A stretch of 46,302 bases of DNA from CANQBR01 sp964641395 (GTDB taxonomy: Bacteria > Bacillota > Negativicutes > Acidaminococcales > Acidaminococcaceae), in the NCBI GenBank assembly GCA_964641395.1, contig CAZXKQ010000013.1:1-46302 (forward strand), read 5' to 3'. Of this stretch, positions 14,768 through 23,726 are shown piece after piece (position 1 is the stretch's first letter; each line of letters starts with the position of its first letter). The notes under the pieces are model-generated. The model worked only from the letters and a program-made list of their open reading frames with translations. It was not told the DNA's origin and made no database searches. A program made the translations under genes and the position numbers.

Positions 14768-14785
14768 GAGTAGGTGAGGTAGGCT

Positions 14786-15940
14786 GTGAAGAACGTATTC
14801 CAATCCCGTCTGGTGCAACTAAGCCTCTGCTGCCTGCTGTCTGTGGCCGCCACCCTCCTCTTGGTGCTGTGGCAGCTAGGCCGGCTGGCGGGGGACGGGC
14901 AGGAGGCCTGGCGCTTCTTTAGGGCCCTGTCCATCGTGGAGGCCGGCTATGACGGAGAGGTGGACAGGCACAGGCTCTACGAAGGGGCCCTGAAGGGCTT
15001 GGTAGAGGCCCTGGGGGATCCTTACAGCGTCTACCTGGGCCAGGACGACTTTACCCGGCTCAACCAGCTGACGGAGGGCAGCTTCGGCGGCATAGGCATC
15101 GTCTTCGGCCAGAAGCAGCAGGACTTCGTGGTGATCTCCGCCCTGCCGGGCAATCCTGGTGCCCAGGCCGGCATTAAAAGCGGCCACCTCATCCTGGCGG
15201 TGGACGGCAAACCCTGCAAGACCATGAACATGGAGCAGGTGGCCGCCGCCATCCGGGGGGAGATAGGCAGCTGGGTGGAACTGGAGCTGGCAGACCTGCA
15301 GGGGAAGCAGTACAAGGTGCGGCTGGAGCGGAAGGAGATCAAGAATCCGTCAGTGGCAGGCCGCCTCCTGCCTGACAGCAAGATCGGCTACATCCGCATC
15401 GCCCTCTTTAACTACGACACAGGGGAGGACTTTAAGCGTATTTACAGCACCCTAGAGCAGCAGGGCATGGCGGCCACCATCCTGGACCTCCGCTCCAACC
15501 CCGGCGGCCTGCTAGACGCAGGGGTGGCAGTGGCCGGCTCCCTGGTGCCTAAGGGCCCCATCGTCTCCGTAGTGGACAACAAGGGCCACAAGTTCGTAGA
15601 GAGCTCCAGCCTGGAGAAGGTGCGCCATCCCCTGGCCGTCCTGGTGGATCACGGCACCGCCTCTGCGGCGGAGATCGTGGCCGGAGCGGTGCAGGACACC
15701 GGCAGCGGCCGCCTCTTCGGCAGCAGGACCTTCGGCAAGGGCAGCGTCCAGACCGTCTACCGCCTAGACGGGAAGACGGCGGTGAAGGTCACTACCGCCA
15801 AGTACTACACCCCCAAGGGCACCTCCATCCACAACACTGGCATCCAGCCGGACCAGGTGGTGGAGGAGAGGCCGGAGGACGGGGAGGACAGGGTGCTGCT
15901 GGCGGCAGAGGCCTATCTGCGCCAGGCCCTGCAGCCCTGA
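14786..15940 (+). CDS. C-terminal processing peptidase, S41 family
   Basis: A 384-residue serine protease anchored by an N-terminal membrane helix (about 10-32). A PDZ domain (about 95-180; GIGIVFGQKQQDFVVISAL) precedes the S41 catalytic core. The Ser-Lys dyad is visible as Ser293 in HGTASAAEIVAG and Lys318 in FGKGSVQTV. Such CtpA/Prc proteases trim or degrade exported proteins, including peptidoglycan hydrolases, which fits the adjacent M23 gene. GTG 14786 follows an AGGTGAGG site. The stop codon lies in the loop of the operon terminator. Confidence 0.93.
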   Translation: MKNVFQSRLVQLSLCCLLSVAATLLLVLWQLGRLAGDGQEAWRFFRALSIVEAGYDGEVDRHRLYEGALKGLVEALGDPYSVYLGQDDFTRLNQLTEGSFGGIGIVFGQKQQDFVVISALPGNPGAQAGIKSGHLILAVDGKPCKTMNMEQVAAAIRGEIGSWVELELADLQGKQYKVRLERKEIKNPSVAGRLLPDSKIGYIRIALFNYDTGEDFKRIYSTLEQQGMAATILDLRSNPGGLLDAGVAVAGSLVPKGPIVSVVDNKGHKFVESSSLEKVRHPLAVLVDHGTASAAEIVAGAVQDTGSGRLFGSRTFGKGSVQTVYRLDGKTAVKVTTAKYYTPKGTSIHNTGIQPDQVVEERPEDGEDRVLLAAEAYLRQALQP

Positions 15941-15951
15941 CGGGCTTTTTT
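15933..15951 (+). terminator. Terminator containing the S41 protease stop codon
   Basis: A 5-bp stem AGCCC (15933-15937) with GGGCT (15942-15946), then TTTTT. The loop is TGAC, whose TGA is the stop codon of the preceding gene. It is short but well placed, and the next promoter starts 12 bases later. Confidence 0.7.
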
Positions 15952-15962
15952 GCAAAAGCCCC

Positions 15963-15991
15963 TTGCTAAGGCTGGGAAAAATCGTTATAAT
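15963..15991 (+). promoter_or_regulatory. Promoter of the glutamine synthetase gene
   Basis: TTGCTA (15963-15968), a 17-base spacer and a perfect TATAAT (15986-15991). It gives the synthetase gene its own transcription unit with a leader of about 130 bases. Confidence 0.8.
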
Positions 15992-16006
15992 AAAAGGGCA
16001 GAAGTC

Positions 16007-16129
16007 GATGGGGACGCAGGCAGAGGGGTCTATGCCCTGAGGCAGGCGTCCCTTTCCTTAGGCCCTGCCTAGGGAGGATCCTGCCGGGGAGTATTAGGAA
16101 AGGAGAGCGGCAGCTGCCGCGGGGAGAGC
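16007..16129 (+). promoter_or_regulatory. Structured 5' leader of the glutamine synthetase gene
   Basis: The leader contains a perfect 7-bp helix GGGACGC (16011-16017) with GCGTCCC (16046-16052) enclosing a 28-base loop, and a perfect 14-base palindrome GCGGCAGCTGCCGC (16107-16120) ending 9 bases before the start codon. The palindrome lies between two Shine-Dalgarno-like runs (AAGGAG at 16100-16104 and GGGGAG at 16121-16126). It could be a translational control hairpin or a DNA operator. No known riboswitch class, including the glutamine type, was recognised with confidence. Confidence 0.5.
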
Positions 16130-18037
16130 ATGAAGAAGAAGGATTTACTGTACGTAATCAGGCCGGAGCAGCAGAACGAGGCTGCCCTGCAAGAGCTCCT
16201 GGAGCTACATCCGGAGATCAAATTCGTCTCTTTGATGGGGGTGGACTTCGCCGGTAACGACACCGATGAGAAGATCCCTATCAAGGTGTTCAAGGAGGAC
16301 ATGGAGACCTTCCTCACCGGCAGCGCCGCCCAGACCGACGGCTCCTCCGTAGTGCTGCCGGGCATCGCCACCTTGAACGACGCCAGGGTGGACATGCAGG
16401 TTGATACCTCCGTCAATTGGTTCGTGGACTATAACTACGAGCATTTTGACGAAGAGAACGGCCGCATGGTGGGCACCCTGCGCCTGCCCTGCTTCTTAAT
16501 CCACAACGGGGAGCAGGTGGGCAGCCGTTCCATCCTCAAGCTGACCCTGGACTACGTGGAGAAGGAGATCCTGGCCCTGTGGGACAAGCACCCGGTCATC
16601 CCCGGCCTGGAGCACATCAAGCGGGAAGACATCGAGAAGCTGGTGTTCACCTCTGCCACGGAGCTGGAGTTCTGGGTGAAGACCCCTAGGGAGGCGGCCC
16701 CCATCGAGGCCCTCTCCTCCTCCCAGATCATGCAGGAGCAGTACTGGCAGCGGACCAGGGGCAACGTGCGCACCGCCCTGGAGCAGACGGTGGAGACCTT
16801 GGAGCTCTACGGCCTGGAGCCGGAGATGGGCCACAAGGAATGCGGCGGCATCAAGGGGCAGATCGACGCTAACGGCCACATGACCCACGTCATGGAGCAG
16901 CTGGAGGTGGACTGGAAGTTCGCCAGCGGCGTCCAAACCTGCGATAACGAGCTGCTGGCCCGGACCATCGTGAAAGAGGTGTTCCGCACCAACGGGCTGG
17001 AGGTGTCCTTCCAGGCCAAGCCCATCCCCGGGGTAGCCGGCAGCGGCGAGCACACCCATGTGGGCATGGCCGCCAAGCTGAAGAACGGCAAGCTGGTGAA
17101 CCTCTTCGCCCCCAAGGACATGAGGAAGGACTTTTTAAGCGCCATCGGCTACGGCGCCCTGATGGGCCTTTTGAAGAACTACGAGGTGGCCAACCCCTTC
17201 GTCAGCTGCACCCTGGACTCCCTCAACCGTCTGAAGCCCGGCTTCGAGGCCCCGGTCTGCATCGTCACCTCCCTGGGCATCAGCCCGGAGGTGCCCTCCC
17301 GCAACCGCACCATCCTGGCCGGCCTGATCAGGGACCTGAACAGCCCCATGGCCACCCGCATCGAGATGCGCTCTCCCAACCCCTACACCAACACCTACGT
17401 GGCCCTGGCCGTCTTCTACCTGTCCTGCCTGGACGGGATCAAGGCCTGCGTCAACGCCGGCAAGAGCCTGCAGGAGCTGGAGGCGGAGATCTCCAAGGAG
17501 GCAGGGGAGGAGGGCTTCTACCTGGAGAAGGACAGGCAGTACCGCACCGAGGACGACGTCTTCGAAGACTTTGACGCCGCCGAGCGGGATCGGCTCTTCG
17601 GCAAGCCCCCTGCCACCGTGTGGGAGAACCTGGTGGCCTTCGACAAGTACCCGGAGAAGGTCAAGGTGCTGACCCAGGGAGACATCCTGAAGCCTGCCTA
17701 CATCCAGTCCTTCAAGGAGGGGGCCCTGGTCCGCTGGTGCACCGAGCTCACCAGCAGGGTGATACCGGAGAACATCACCGCCGTCATCGCCATGCACAAG
17801 CTCCACGACGCCGACACCTGCACAGACTGCGACCTCTCCCTGTGGCGGAAGATCCAGGCCCTGCGGGCCAAGCTGGCCAAGGACTCCTTTGAGGAGCTCA
17901 GCGTCTTCACCAGCCTGCGCCAGGCCATCGCCAACAAGGACTACGACAAGGCCTCCCGCCTGAAGGTGGAGATGATAGAGCTGATGGAGCAGCTGACCCT
18001 CCTCTACCACGACTACAAGCAGAACATCATCGATTGA
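16130..18037 (+). CDS. Glutamine synthetase, long form
   Basis: ATP-dependent ligation of ammonia to glutamate; the entry point of nitrogen assimilation. At 635 residues it is well above the 440-470 of ordinary GlnA. An N-terminal beta-grasp-like segment (KFVSLMGVDFAGNDTDEKIPI, DGSSV) leads into the catalytic barrel. Active-site segments present: ELEFWV (metal-binding Glu), EMGHKECGGIKGQID, GSGEHTH (304-310) and RIEMRSPNPYTNTY. About 190 residues follow the core, ending in a helical, Cys-containing tail (TCTDCDLSLWRK). The usual GlnA adenylylation-site segment was not identified. Related long synthetases occur in Clostridia and are sometimes called type III-like; the exact type is uncertain. 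It has its own promoter and terminator. Confidence 0.85.
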   Translation: MKKKDLLYVIRPEQQNEAALQELLELHPEIKFVSLMGVDFAGNDTDEKIPIKVFKEDMETFLTGSAAQTDGSSVVLPGIATLNDARVDMQVDTSVNWFVDYNYEHFDEENGRMVGTLRLPCFLIHNGEQVGSRSILKLTLDYVEKEILALWDKHPVIPGLEHIKREDIEKLVFTSATELEFWVKTPREAAPIEALSSSQIMQEQYWQRTRGNVRTALEQTVETLELYGLEPEMGHKECGGIKGQIDANGHMTHVMEQLEVDWKFASGVQTCDNELLARTIVKEVFRTNGLEVSFQAKPIPGVAGSGEHTHVGMAAKLKNGKLVNLFAPKDMRKDFLSAIGYGALMGLLKNYEVANPFVSCTLDSLNRLKPGFEAPVCIVTSLGISPEVPSRNRTILAGLIRDLNSPMATRIEMRSPNPYTNTYVALAVFYLSCLDGIKACVNAGKSLQELEAEISKEAGEEGFYLEKDRQYRTEDDVFEDFDAAERDRLFGKPPATVWENLVAFDKYPEKVKVLTQGDILKPAYIQSFKEGALVRWCTELTSRVIPENITAVIAMHKLHDADTCTDCDLSLWRKIQALRAKLAKDSFEELSVFTSLRQAIANKDYDKASRLKVEMIELMEQLTLLYHDYKQNIID

Positions 18038-18067
18038 GCCGCCGGTACGCCACCGGCCCGCCCCGTC

Positions 18068-18099
18068 AGAGCCTGGCAGCCCCCTGCCAGGCTCTTTGC
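18068..18099 (+). terminator. Terminator of the glutamine synthetase gene
   Basis: A perfect 12-bp stem (AGAGCCTGGCAG at 18068-18079 with CTGCCAGGCTCT at 18084-18095, loop CCCC) followed by a short TTT tail. The stem is very stable; the weak T-run lowers certainty about efficiency. Confidence 0.75.
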
Positions 18100-18153
18100 C
18101 TTGCCGCCGCTAGGGGAAGTTTTGCCCCAGCCCCTCCCAGGGGGAGGGCTTTA

Positions 18154-18162
18154 TGGTATAAT
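18154..18162 (+). promoter_or_regulatory. Extended -10 promoter of sbcDC
   Basis: TGGTATAAT, a consensus -10 (18157-18162) with TG extension. No good -35 is visible; a GC-rich imperfect inverted repeat (about 18129-18151) occupies that region. Confidence 0.6.
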
Positions 18163-18190
18163 AGGAGAGAAGAAAACTTAGGAGGAAGAC

Positions 18191-19336
18191 ATGAAGTTAT
18201 TACACTTGGCAGACCTCCACCTAGGCTTGAAGCTGAACGGTTATGATCTGGCGGAGGATCAGGCGTACATCCTGCAGCAGATCGTCGATTATGTAAGGGA
18301 GGAGCGGCCCCAGGCGGTGCTCATCGCCGGGGACGTGTACGACCGCTCCGTGCCGGCGGAAGGGGCCCTAGGCCTCTTCGAGACCTTCCTCCGCCGCCTG
18401 GCGGAGCTGGGCAGCCTGGTGTTCGTCATAGCCGGCAACCACGATTCCGCCGCCCGCCTCAGCTTCGGCAAGGACTTTTTCAGCGCCGGCGGCGTCTACC
18501 TGGCTCCGGCCTTTGCCGGCACCCTGGCCAAGGTCAGCCTGGCGGACGAGTACGGGCCGGTGAACATCTACCTGCTGCCCTTTGTGCGGCCGGCCATGGT
18601 GCGCCGCTTCTTCCCCCAGCTGGAGCTGGCGGACTACAACGCCGCCCTGGCCGCCGTCCTGGCCACCGCCCCCCTGGACCCTAGCCAGCGGAACGTGCTG
18701 GTGGCCCATCAGTACGTGCAGGGGAGCCTGTTCAGCGGCACTGACGAAACCATCCAGGTGGGAGGCTTGGACAATGCGGCGGCCGAGCTCTTCGCCCCCT
18801 TCGATTACACGGCCCTGGGCCACATCCACAGGCCCCAGGCCATAGGGGGGAGGGAGAACCTGCGCTATGCCGGCACCCCCCTCAAGTACAGCGTCAAGGA
18901 GCTGGGCCAGCAGAAGAGCCTGCCCTTGGTGGAGCTGGGGCCCAAAGGCAGCCTGGAGATCCGCCTCCTGCCCCTTACCCCTCTGCGGGAGCTGGTGCAG
19001 CTGCGGGGCAGCTACCAGGAGCTGATGAGCCAGGCCTACTACAGCCAGCGCCGCCGTGATGACTACATCCAGTTCCTGCTGACGGATACAGAGGAGGTGC
19101 CGGAGGCCATGCGCAAGCTCCAGAGCGTCTACTCCCACCCCCTCAGCCTGAAATACGCAGGGAAGAGGGGCCAGGCCCCCCTCCCCCAGGGAGGGTCGGC
19201 GGCGGCCAGGAGCCCTATGGAGCTCTTTGCCGCCTTTTATCGGCAACAGCAGGGGCAGGATCTGAGCCCCCAGCAGCAGGCAGTGCTGCGAGAGACCTTG
19301 GCTACAGTGGAGGAGGCAGGCCATGAAGCCCACTAA
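18191..19336 (+). CDS. sbcD: Exonuclease SbcD (Mre11-type nuclease)
   Basis: A 381-residue nuclease subunit that, with SbcC, opens hairpins and trims DNA ends. All Mre11-type metal motifs are visible: ADLHLG (Asp8, His10), GDVYD, GNHDSAAR, a late His in VAHQY, and GHIHRPQ. The ATG is 4 bases after GGAGGA, a strong ribosome site. It overlaps sbcC by 14 bases, so the two subunits are translationally coupled. Confidence 0.96.
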   Translation: MKLLHLADLHLGLKLNGYDLAEDQAYILQQIVDYVREERPQAVLIAGDVYDRSVPAEGALGLFETFLRRLAELGSLVFVIAGNHDSAARLSFGKDFFSAGGVYLAPAFAGTLAKVSLADEYGPVNIYLLPFVRPAMVRRFFPQLELADYNAALAAVLATAPLDPSQRNVLVAHQYVQGSLFSGTDETIQVGGLDNAAAELFAPFDYTALGHIHRPQAIGGRENLRYAGTPLKYSVKELGQQKSLPLVELGPKGSLEIRLLPLTPLRELVQLRGSYQELMSQAYYSQRRRDDYIQFLLTDTEEVPEAMRKLQSVYSHPLSLKYAGKRGQAPLPQGGSAAARSPMELFAAFYRQQQGQDLSPQQQAVLRETLATVEEAGHEAH

Positions 19337-22088
19337 GTTACTGATGAGCGCCTTCGGGCCCTACGGCGAGACGGCGGAGGTAGACTTCACCCGCCTGGGG
19401 CAGCAGGGCCTCTACCTGATCTGCGGCCCCACCGGGGCGGGGAAGAGCAGCATCTTCGACGCCCTCACCTTCGCCCTCTACGGCAAGGCCAGCGGCCGTT
19501 ATAAGAAGGACGAGCCCAGACTGCTGCGCAGCGACTATGCCCAGAGTGAGAGGGATACCTTTGTGGAACTGACCTTCACCTTCCAGGGCAAGAGCTATAC
19601 GATAAAACGCAGTCCCGACTATACCCGGCCTAAGAAGAGGGGCCAGGGGGAAACCGCCCGCGGGGCCGAGGCCTACTTGTACGACGAAGGAGGCCGGCTT
19701 TTGGCCGCCAAGGTGAAGGAGGTGAACCAGGCGGTGGAGGAGCTGCTGGGCCTGAACTACGAGCAGTTCACCCAGATCGCCCTCATCGCCCAAGGGGACT
19801 TCCAAAAGCTCATCATGGCGGATACAGGGGAGCGGCAGCGGCTCTACCAAAGCATCTTCCACACCGGCCTCTACCGCCGCTGGCAGGAGAGGCTGGGGGA
19901 GCTGGCCAAGAAATGGGAGGAGGACTACCAGAACCTGCACCGCAGCCTGGAGCAGAGCCTGGCCACGGTAGAGGTGAAGGGCCAGACCGGGCCACAGGTG
20001 CTGGAAGGCCTAGGGCCGGAGGCTGTGGGCCTGAATTTGGGGGAGACCCTGGCCTGGCTGCGGCAGTTAGTGGAAGAGGACAGGGGGGCCTATCAGCAGG
20101 CGGAGGCTGAACTGCGGGACCTGCAGGCCGCCCAGGCAGAGGTGGGCCAGAAGCTGACCGTCTACCAGCAGGCGGCGGCCTGCCAGAAGGAGCTGGACCA
20201 GTGCCAGAGGAAGGCCCCTGACCTAGCTGCCGCCACCGCGGCGGCCCAGGGGAAGCAGGCCCAGGCCCAGGCGGCCCGGGCGGAAAGCCAGGGTTTGGCC
20301 CAGGCGGTCCAGGACCTAGGCCGTCTGGCAGGGGAAAGGCAGCAGCTGGGACAGGAACTCCAAAAGAAGGAGCAGGCCGCAGCCCAGGCGGCAACGGCCA
20401 AAGAGCAGGCGGAGCAGGGCCTGGCGAAGGCCCAGCAGGCCTACCAAGAAGCCCAGAAGGCGGGCAGGGAGGCGGCGGAGCTGGAAAAGGAGGAGCTACA
20501 GCTGCAAAACCGGCTGGGCCAGCTGGACAGCCTGGCCAAGGCCTACCAAAAGTGGCAGCAGGCGGAGCAGGACTGGAAAGCCAAGGTAGCGACCTACGAA
20601 AAGGCAAAACAACAGGCGGCCCAGAGCCAGGCCGGCTACCGCCAGGCCCGCACCGCCTTCTACAACGCCCAGGCCGGCCTCCTCGCCCAGGAGCTGGAGC
20701 CCGGTAGGCCCTGCCCGGTGTGCGGCTCCTGCCAGCACCCGGCGCCGGCGGCGGCTCCCGCAACCGCTCCCAGCCAGGCCAGGCTCCAGACCCTAGAGGA
20801 AGCGGCCCGCCAGGACGACAAGGCCCAGGCGGCTGCCGCCGCGGCAGCAGGCTCTGCTGTGGAGCAGGTGGCGGAGGCGGAGGCGGACTTCACCGCCCAG
20901 GGCAGGGCGCTGTACGGGGTGGCGGAGGCGGCCTCCATCTGCCAGCAGGCCGGCCAGGAGCGAAGGCAGCTGCAAGGGCGGCAGCAGGTGCTGGCCCAGC
21001 TGCTCCCTCCCCTCCAGGCGGCGGCCGGAGAGGAAGGACGGTGGCGGCAGGAGCTGGAGCGAGGGCAGGGAGAGCTGCCCGGGCTGGAGAGGGCCTACCA
21101 GGCGGCCAGCGGGGAGCTGGAGCAGGCCCGGGGGCGCTGCCAAAGGGCTGAGGAGGAGCTGGCCAGGCAGGCGGCGGCCTACGGCCAGTCCCTAGCAGGG
21201 GGGATAGACCCCTTGCTGGCCGATTTGCAACAGCGCTCCCGTGACCTGGCCGCCCAGGCCCAGGACTGGGAGGAGGAGCTGAGCCGCTGCCAGCAGGCAG
21301 AGCAGAAGAACCAGGGCAGCCTGGCCACCCTGGCCCAGCAGTTACAGGAGCTGGGGCCCTATGACCAGAAGGCGGAGGAGGCGGCCCTGGCCAGGCAGGC
21401 AGAGCTGGCTGAGCGTCGCCAACAGGTGGCGGATGACAAGGAAGGGCTCTACGCCGCCCTCAGCAACAATGAAAAGGTCTGCCAATACCTGGCCGGCAAG
21501 GAGAAGGAGCTGCGGCAGGCCCAGGAACGGCGGGACCTTTATAGGCAGCTGAGCAACTCTGCCAACGGCGTGGTCAAAGGCAAGCAGCGTGTGGATCTAG
21601 AGACCTACGCCCAGCTGGCCTACTTCGACCAGGTGCTGGCCCAGGCCAACGTCCGCCTCCTCCAGATGACCCAGGGCCAATACGAGCTAGAACGGCAGGA
21701 GGAGGGCAGGCTGGGAAAGAAGACGGGCCTGGAGCTGGTGGTGCGGGACCACTACTACAACAGCAAACCCCGCAGCGTCAAGACCCTCTCCGGCGGGGAA
21801 AGCTTCCAGGCCAGCCTGGCCCTGGCCCTGGGCCTGGCCGACGTGGTGCAGAAGGAGGCGGGGGGCCTAGGCCTGGACGCCCTCTTCATCGACGAAGGCT
21901 TCGGCAGCCTGGACGAGGGAGCCCTGCAGCAGGCAGTGGAGACCCTCTACCAGCTGGCAGGGGGCCGGCGGCTGGTGGGCATCATCTCCCATGTGCAGGG
22001 CCTGGCGGAGCGGATCGACAAGAAGATCATCGTCAGCAAGGCCGAGGCAGGGCAGAACCTGAGCAGCCGCATCCAGATAGAGGCCTAG
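19323..22088 (+). CDS. sbcC: Exonuclease SbcC (Rad50-type ATPase)
   Basis: A 921-residue SMC-like ATPase partner of SbcD. The N-terminal half-ATPase has Walker A GPTGAGKSS (35-43). Two long Gln/Ala/Glu-rich coiled-coil arms flank the zinc hook CPVC (464-467). The C-terminal half has signature LSGGESFQ (822-829) and Walker B with Asp857-Glu858 (LFIDEGFGSLDEG). The order is that of Rad50. The coiled coils are strikingly rich in Ala and Gln, which reflects the GC-rich codon pool. It has no terminator with a good T-tract and is followed by the xpt promoter. Confidence 0.96.
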   Translation: MKPTKLLMSAFGPYGETAEVDFTRLGQQGLYLICGPTGAGKSSIFDALTFALYGKASGRYKKDEPRLLRSDYAQSERDTFVELTFTFQGKSYTIKRSPDYTRPKKRGQGETARGAEAYLYDEGGRLLAAKVKEVNQAVEELLGLNYEQFTQIALIAQGDFQKLIMADTGERQRLYQSIFHTGLYRRWQERLGELAKKWEEDYQNLHRSLEQSLATVEVKGQTGPQVLEGLGPEAVGLNLGETLAWLRQLVEEDRGAYQQAEAELRDLQAAQAEVGQKLTVYQQAAACQKELDQCQRKAPDLAAATAAAQGKQAQAQAARAESQGLAQAVQDLGRLAGERQQLGQELQKKEQAAAQAATAKEQAEQGLAKAQQAYQEAQKAGREAAELEKEELQLQNRLGQLDSLAKAYQKWQQAEQDWKAKVATYEKAKQQAAQSQAGYRQARTAFYNAQAGLLAQELEPGRPCPVCGSCQHPAPAAAPATAPSQARLQTLEEAARQDDKAQAAAAAAAGSAVEQVAEAEADFTAQGRALYGVAEAASICQQAGQERRQLQGRQQVLAQLLPPLQAAAGEEGRWRQELERGQGELPGLERAYQAASGELEQARGRCQRAEEELARQAAAYGQSLAGGIDPLLADLQQRSRDLAAQAQDWEEELSRCQQAEQKNQGSLATLAQQLQELGPYDQKAEEAALARQAELAERRQQVADDKEGLYAALSNNEKVCQYLAGKEKELRQAQERRDLYRQLSNSANGVVKGKQRVDLETYAQLAYFDQVLAQANVRLLQMTQGQYELERQEEGRLGKKTGLELVVRDHYYNSKPRSVKTLSGGESFQASLALALGLADVVQKEAGGLGLDALFIDEGFGSLDEGALQQAVETLYQLAGGRRLVGIISHVQGLAERIDKKIIVSKAEAGQNLSSRIQIEA

Positions 22089-22100
22089 GCCGGCCCTCCC

Positions 22101-22129
22101 TTTACCCAGGGCCTGGCCTGTGTTACAAT
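22101..22129 (+). promoter_or_regulatory. xpt promoter
   Basis: TTTACC (22101-22106), a 17-base spacer and TACAAT (22124-22129) with a TGT extension. No purine-riboswitch core was seen in the 50-base leader. Confidence 0.65.
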
Positions 22130-22179
22130 AAAGACGGCCCGCCAGATCCTGGGCCCGGGCTAGGATAGGAGGTAGAGGC

Positions 22180-22776
22180 ATGAAGCTGCTAGAGGAGAAG
22201 ATACTACACGACGGCATCATCAGAGCCGGGAACGTACTGAAGGTGGACAGCTTTTTGAACCACCAGATCGACGTGCCCTTCATAGACCTTTTAGGCCAGG
22301 AGTTTTACCGCCGCTTCGGCAAGGAGAAGGTGGACAAGATCCTGACCATCGAGACTAGCGGCATAGGCATCGCCTCCATCACCGCCATGCACTTCAGGGT
22401 GCCGGTGCTCTTCGCCAAGAAAAGCGCTGGCAGCAACATGGACAAGGATGTGTACTTTACCAACATCTACTCCTACACCCACAACAAGACTAACACGGTG
22501 ACCATCGCCAAGCGCTTCTTGCAGGCCGGAGACAGGGTCTTGATCATCGACGACTTCCTGGCCAACGGCTGCGCCCTGGAGGGGCTGCTGGACATGGTGC
22601 GCCAGGCGGGGGCCCAGGTGGTAGGCATAGGCATCGCCATCGAAAAGAGCTTCCAGGGCGGGGGCGACAGGCTGCGGGCCCAGGGCCTGCCCCTGGTCTC
22701 CCTGGCCCTCATCGAGTCCATGGACAGCGCCACCGGCAAGATCAGCTTCCGGCAGGAGGAGCAGGAGGGGCGCTGA
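22180..22776 (+). CDS. xpt: Xanthine phosphoribosyltransferase
   Basis: A 198-residue type I phosphoribosyltransferase that converts xanthine and PRPP to XMP in purine salvage. It shows the family N-terminus (MKLLEEKILHDG), the NHQIDVP segment, KKSAGSN, and the PRPP-binding motif VLIIDDFLANG (about 119-129). The length matches the Bacillus enzyme. The ATG follows AGGAGG. An amidohydrolase gene begins 18 bases downstream, probably on the same transcript. Confidence 0.95.
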   Translation: MKLLEEKILHDGIIRAGNVLKVDSFLNHQIDVPFIDLLGQEFYRRFGKEKVDKILTIETSGIGIASITAMHFRVPVLFAKKSAGSNMDKDVYFTNIYSYTHNKTNTVTIAKRFLQAGDRVLIIDDFLANGCALEGLLDMVRQAGAQVVGIGIAIEKSFQGGGDRLRAQGLPLVSLALIESMDSATGKISFRQEEQEGR

Positions 22777-22794
22777 GGAAGGCTGTAGATAATC

Positions 22795-23691
22795 ATGGGC
22801 AGGACTGTGCCGGGCATCATCGATGCCCACATCCACTACTTTGCTATAGAGGGCTTTCAAGAGACCGCCAGGGCGGCAGGCCACGAAAACAGCGCCGCCT
22901 GCTGGCAGGCCATCTGTGAGGAGAACCACATCCTCTTCGCCGTGGCCATGGGCAATACTATGGATGCCTCCAGCCGCTACGGCGGGGTGCCTCCCCGGCT
23001 GATCAACCTGGCCGGCCCCTTTGACGAGGAGGGCTACAACCAGCCGGCCAACATCGGCTACTGCCTAGGGGTGATGAGCGAGGAGATAGGCCCGGGGCGG
23101 GAGGAGGCTACGGCCCTGGAGTTTGAGCACTACCTGCAGGAGCCCCACTGCCTAGGCCTCAAGCTCTACCCAGGCTACAACCGGGTCTACGTGAACGACA
23201 GGCGCCACTGGCCCCTCTTCGAGCTGGCCAGGGCCTACAAGGTGCCGGTGGCCATCCATACTGGGGATACGGCCCGGCCCCAGGGCCTGCTGAAGTACAG
23301 CCACCCCCTGACGGTGGACGAGGCGGCGGTGGCCTTTCCCGATGTGACCTTCGTCATCTGCCATGCAGGCAATCCCTGGATCCTGGACGCCTGCGAGGTG
23401 GCGGCTAAGAATCCCAACGTGGCCCTGGACCTGTCCGGCCTGTTGGCAGGCAACGTGAAGCCCCTCCTCCTCTACGACGACAACCAGGGCTACATCCACT
23501 ACCTGCGCACCTGGCTGAACTACCTAGGCAGCTACGAGCGGGTGCTGTACGGCAGCGACTGGCCCCTGGTGAACATACCGGCCTACATCCGCTTCATCGC
23601 CCACGTGGTGCCGGAGCGCTACCATGAACTGGTGTTTTACCGCAGCGCCCTGCACATCTACCAGCGGATAGGGGCCCTGCTGCCAGGCTAG
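22795..23691 (+). CDS. Amidohydrolase-2 family metal-dependent hydrolase
   Basis: A 298-residue TIM-barrel hydrolase. It opens with DAHIHYF, a metal-binding HxH, and has HTGDT, CHAGNPW and GSDWPLV at the positions where this superfamily keeps its remaining metal and catalytic residues. Members act as decarboxylases or hydrolases on cyclic or aromatic substrates. Its place right after xpt could hint at purine or related ring metabolism, but that is weak. The ATG has AGGAAGG about 12 bases upstream, a rather long spacing. Confidence 0.8.
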   Translation: MGRTVPGIIDAHIHYFAIEGFQETARAAGHENSAACWQAICEENHILFAVAMGNTMDASSRYGGVPPRLINLAGPFDEEGYNQPANIGYCLGVMSEEIGPGREEATALEFEHYLQEPHCLGLKLYPGYNRVYVNDRRHWPLFELARAYKVPVAIHTGDTARPQGLLKYSHPLTVDEAAVAFPDVTFVICHAGNPWILDACEVAAKNPNVALDLSGLLAGNVKPLLLYDDNQGYIHYLRTWLNYLGSYERVLYGSDWPLVNIPAYIRFIAHVVPERYHELVFYRSALHIYQRIGALLPG

Positions 23692-23726
23692 GCTCCTGGG
23701 GCCTGGAGAAAGAGAGGGCAGGGAAG

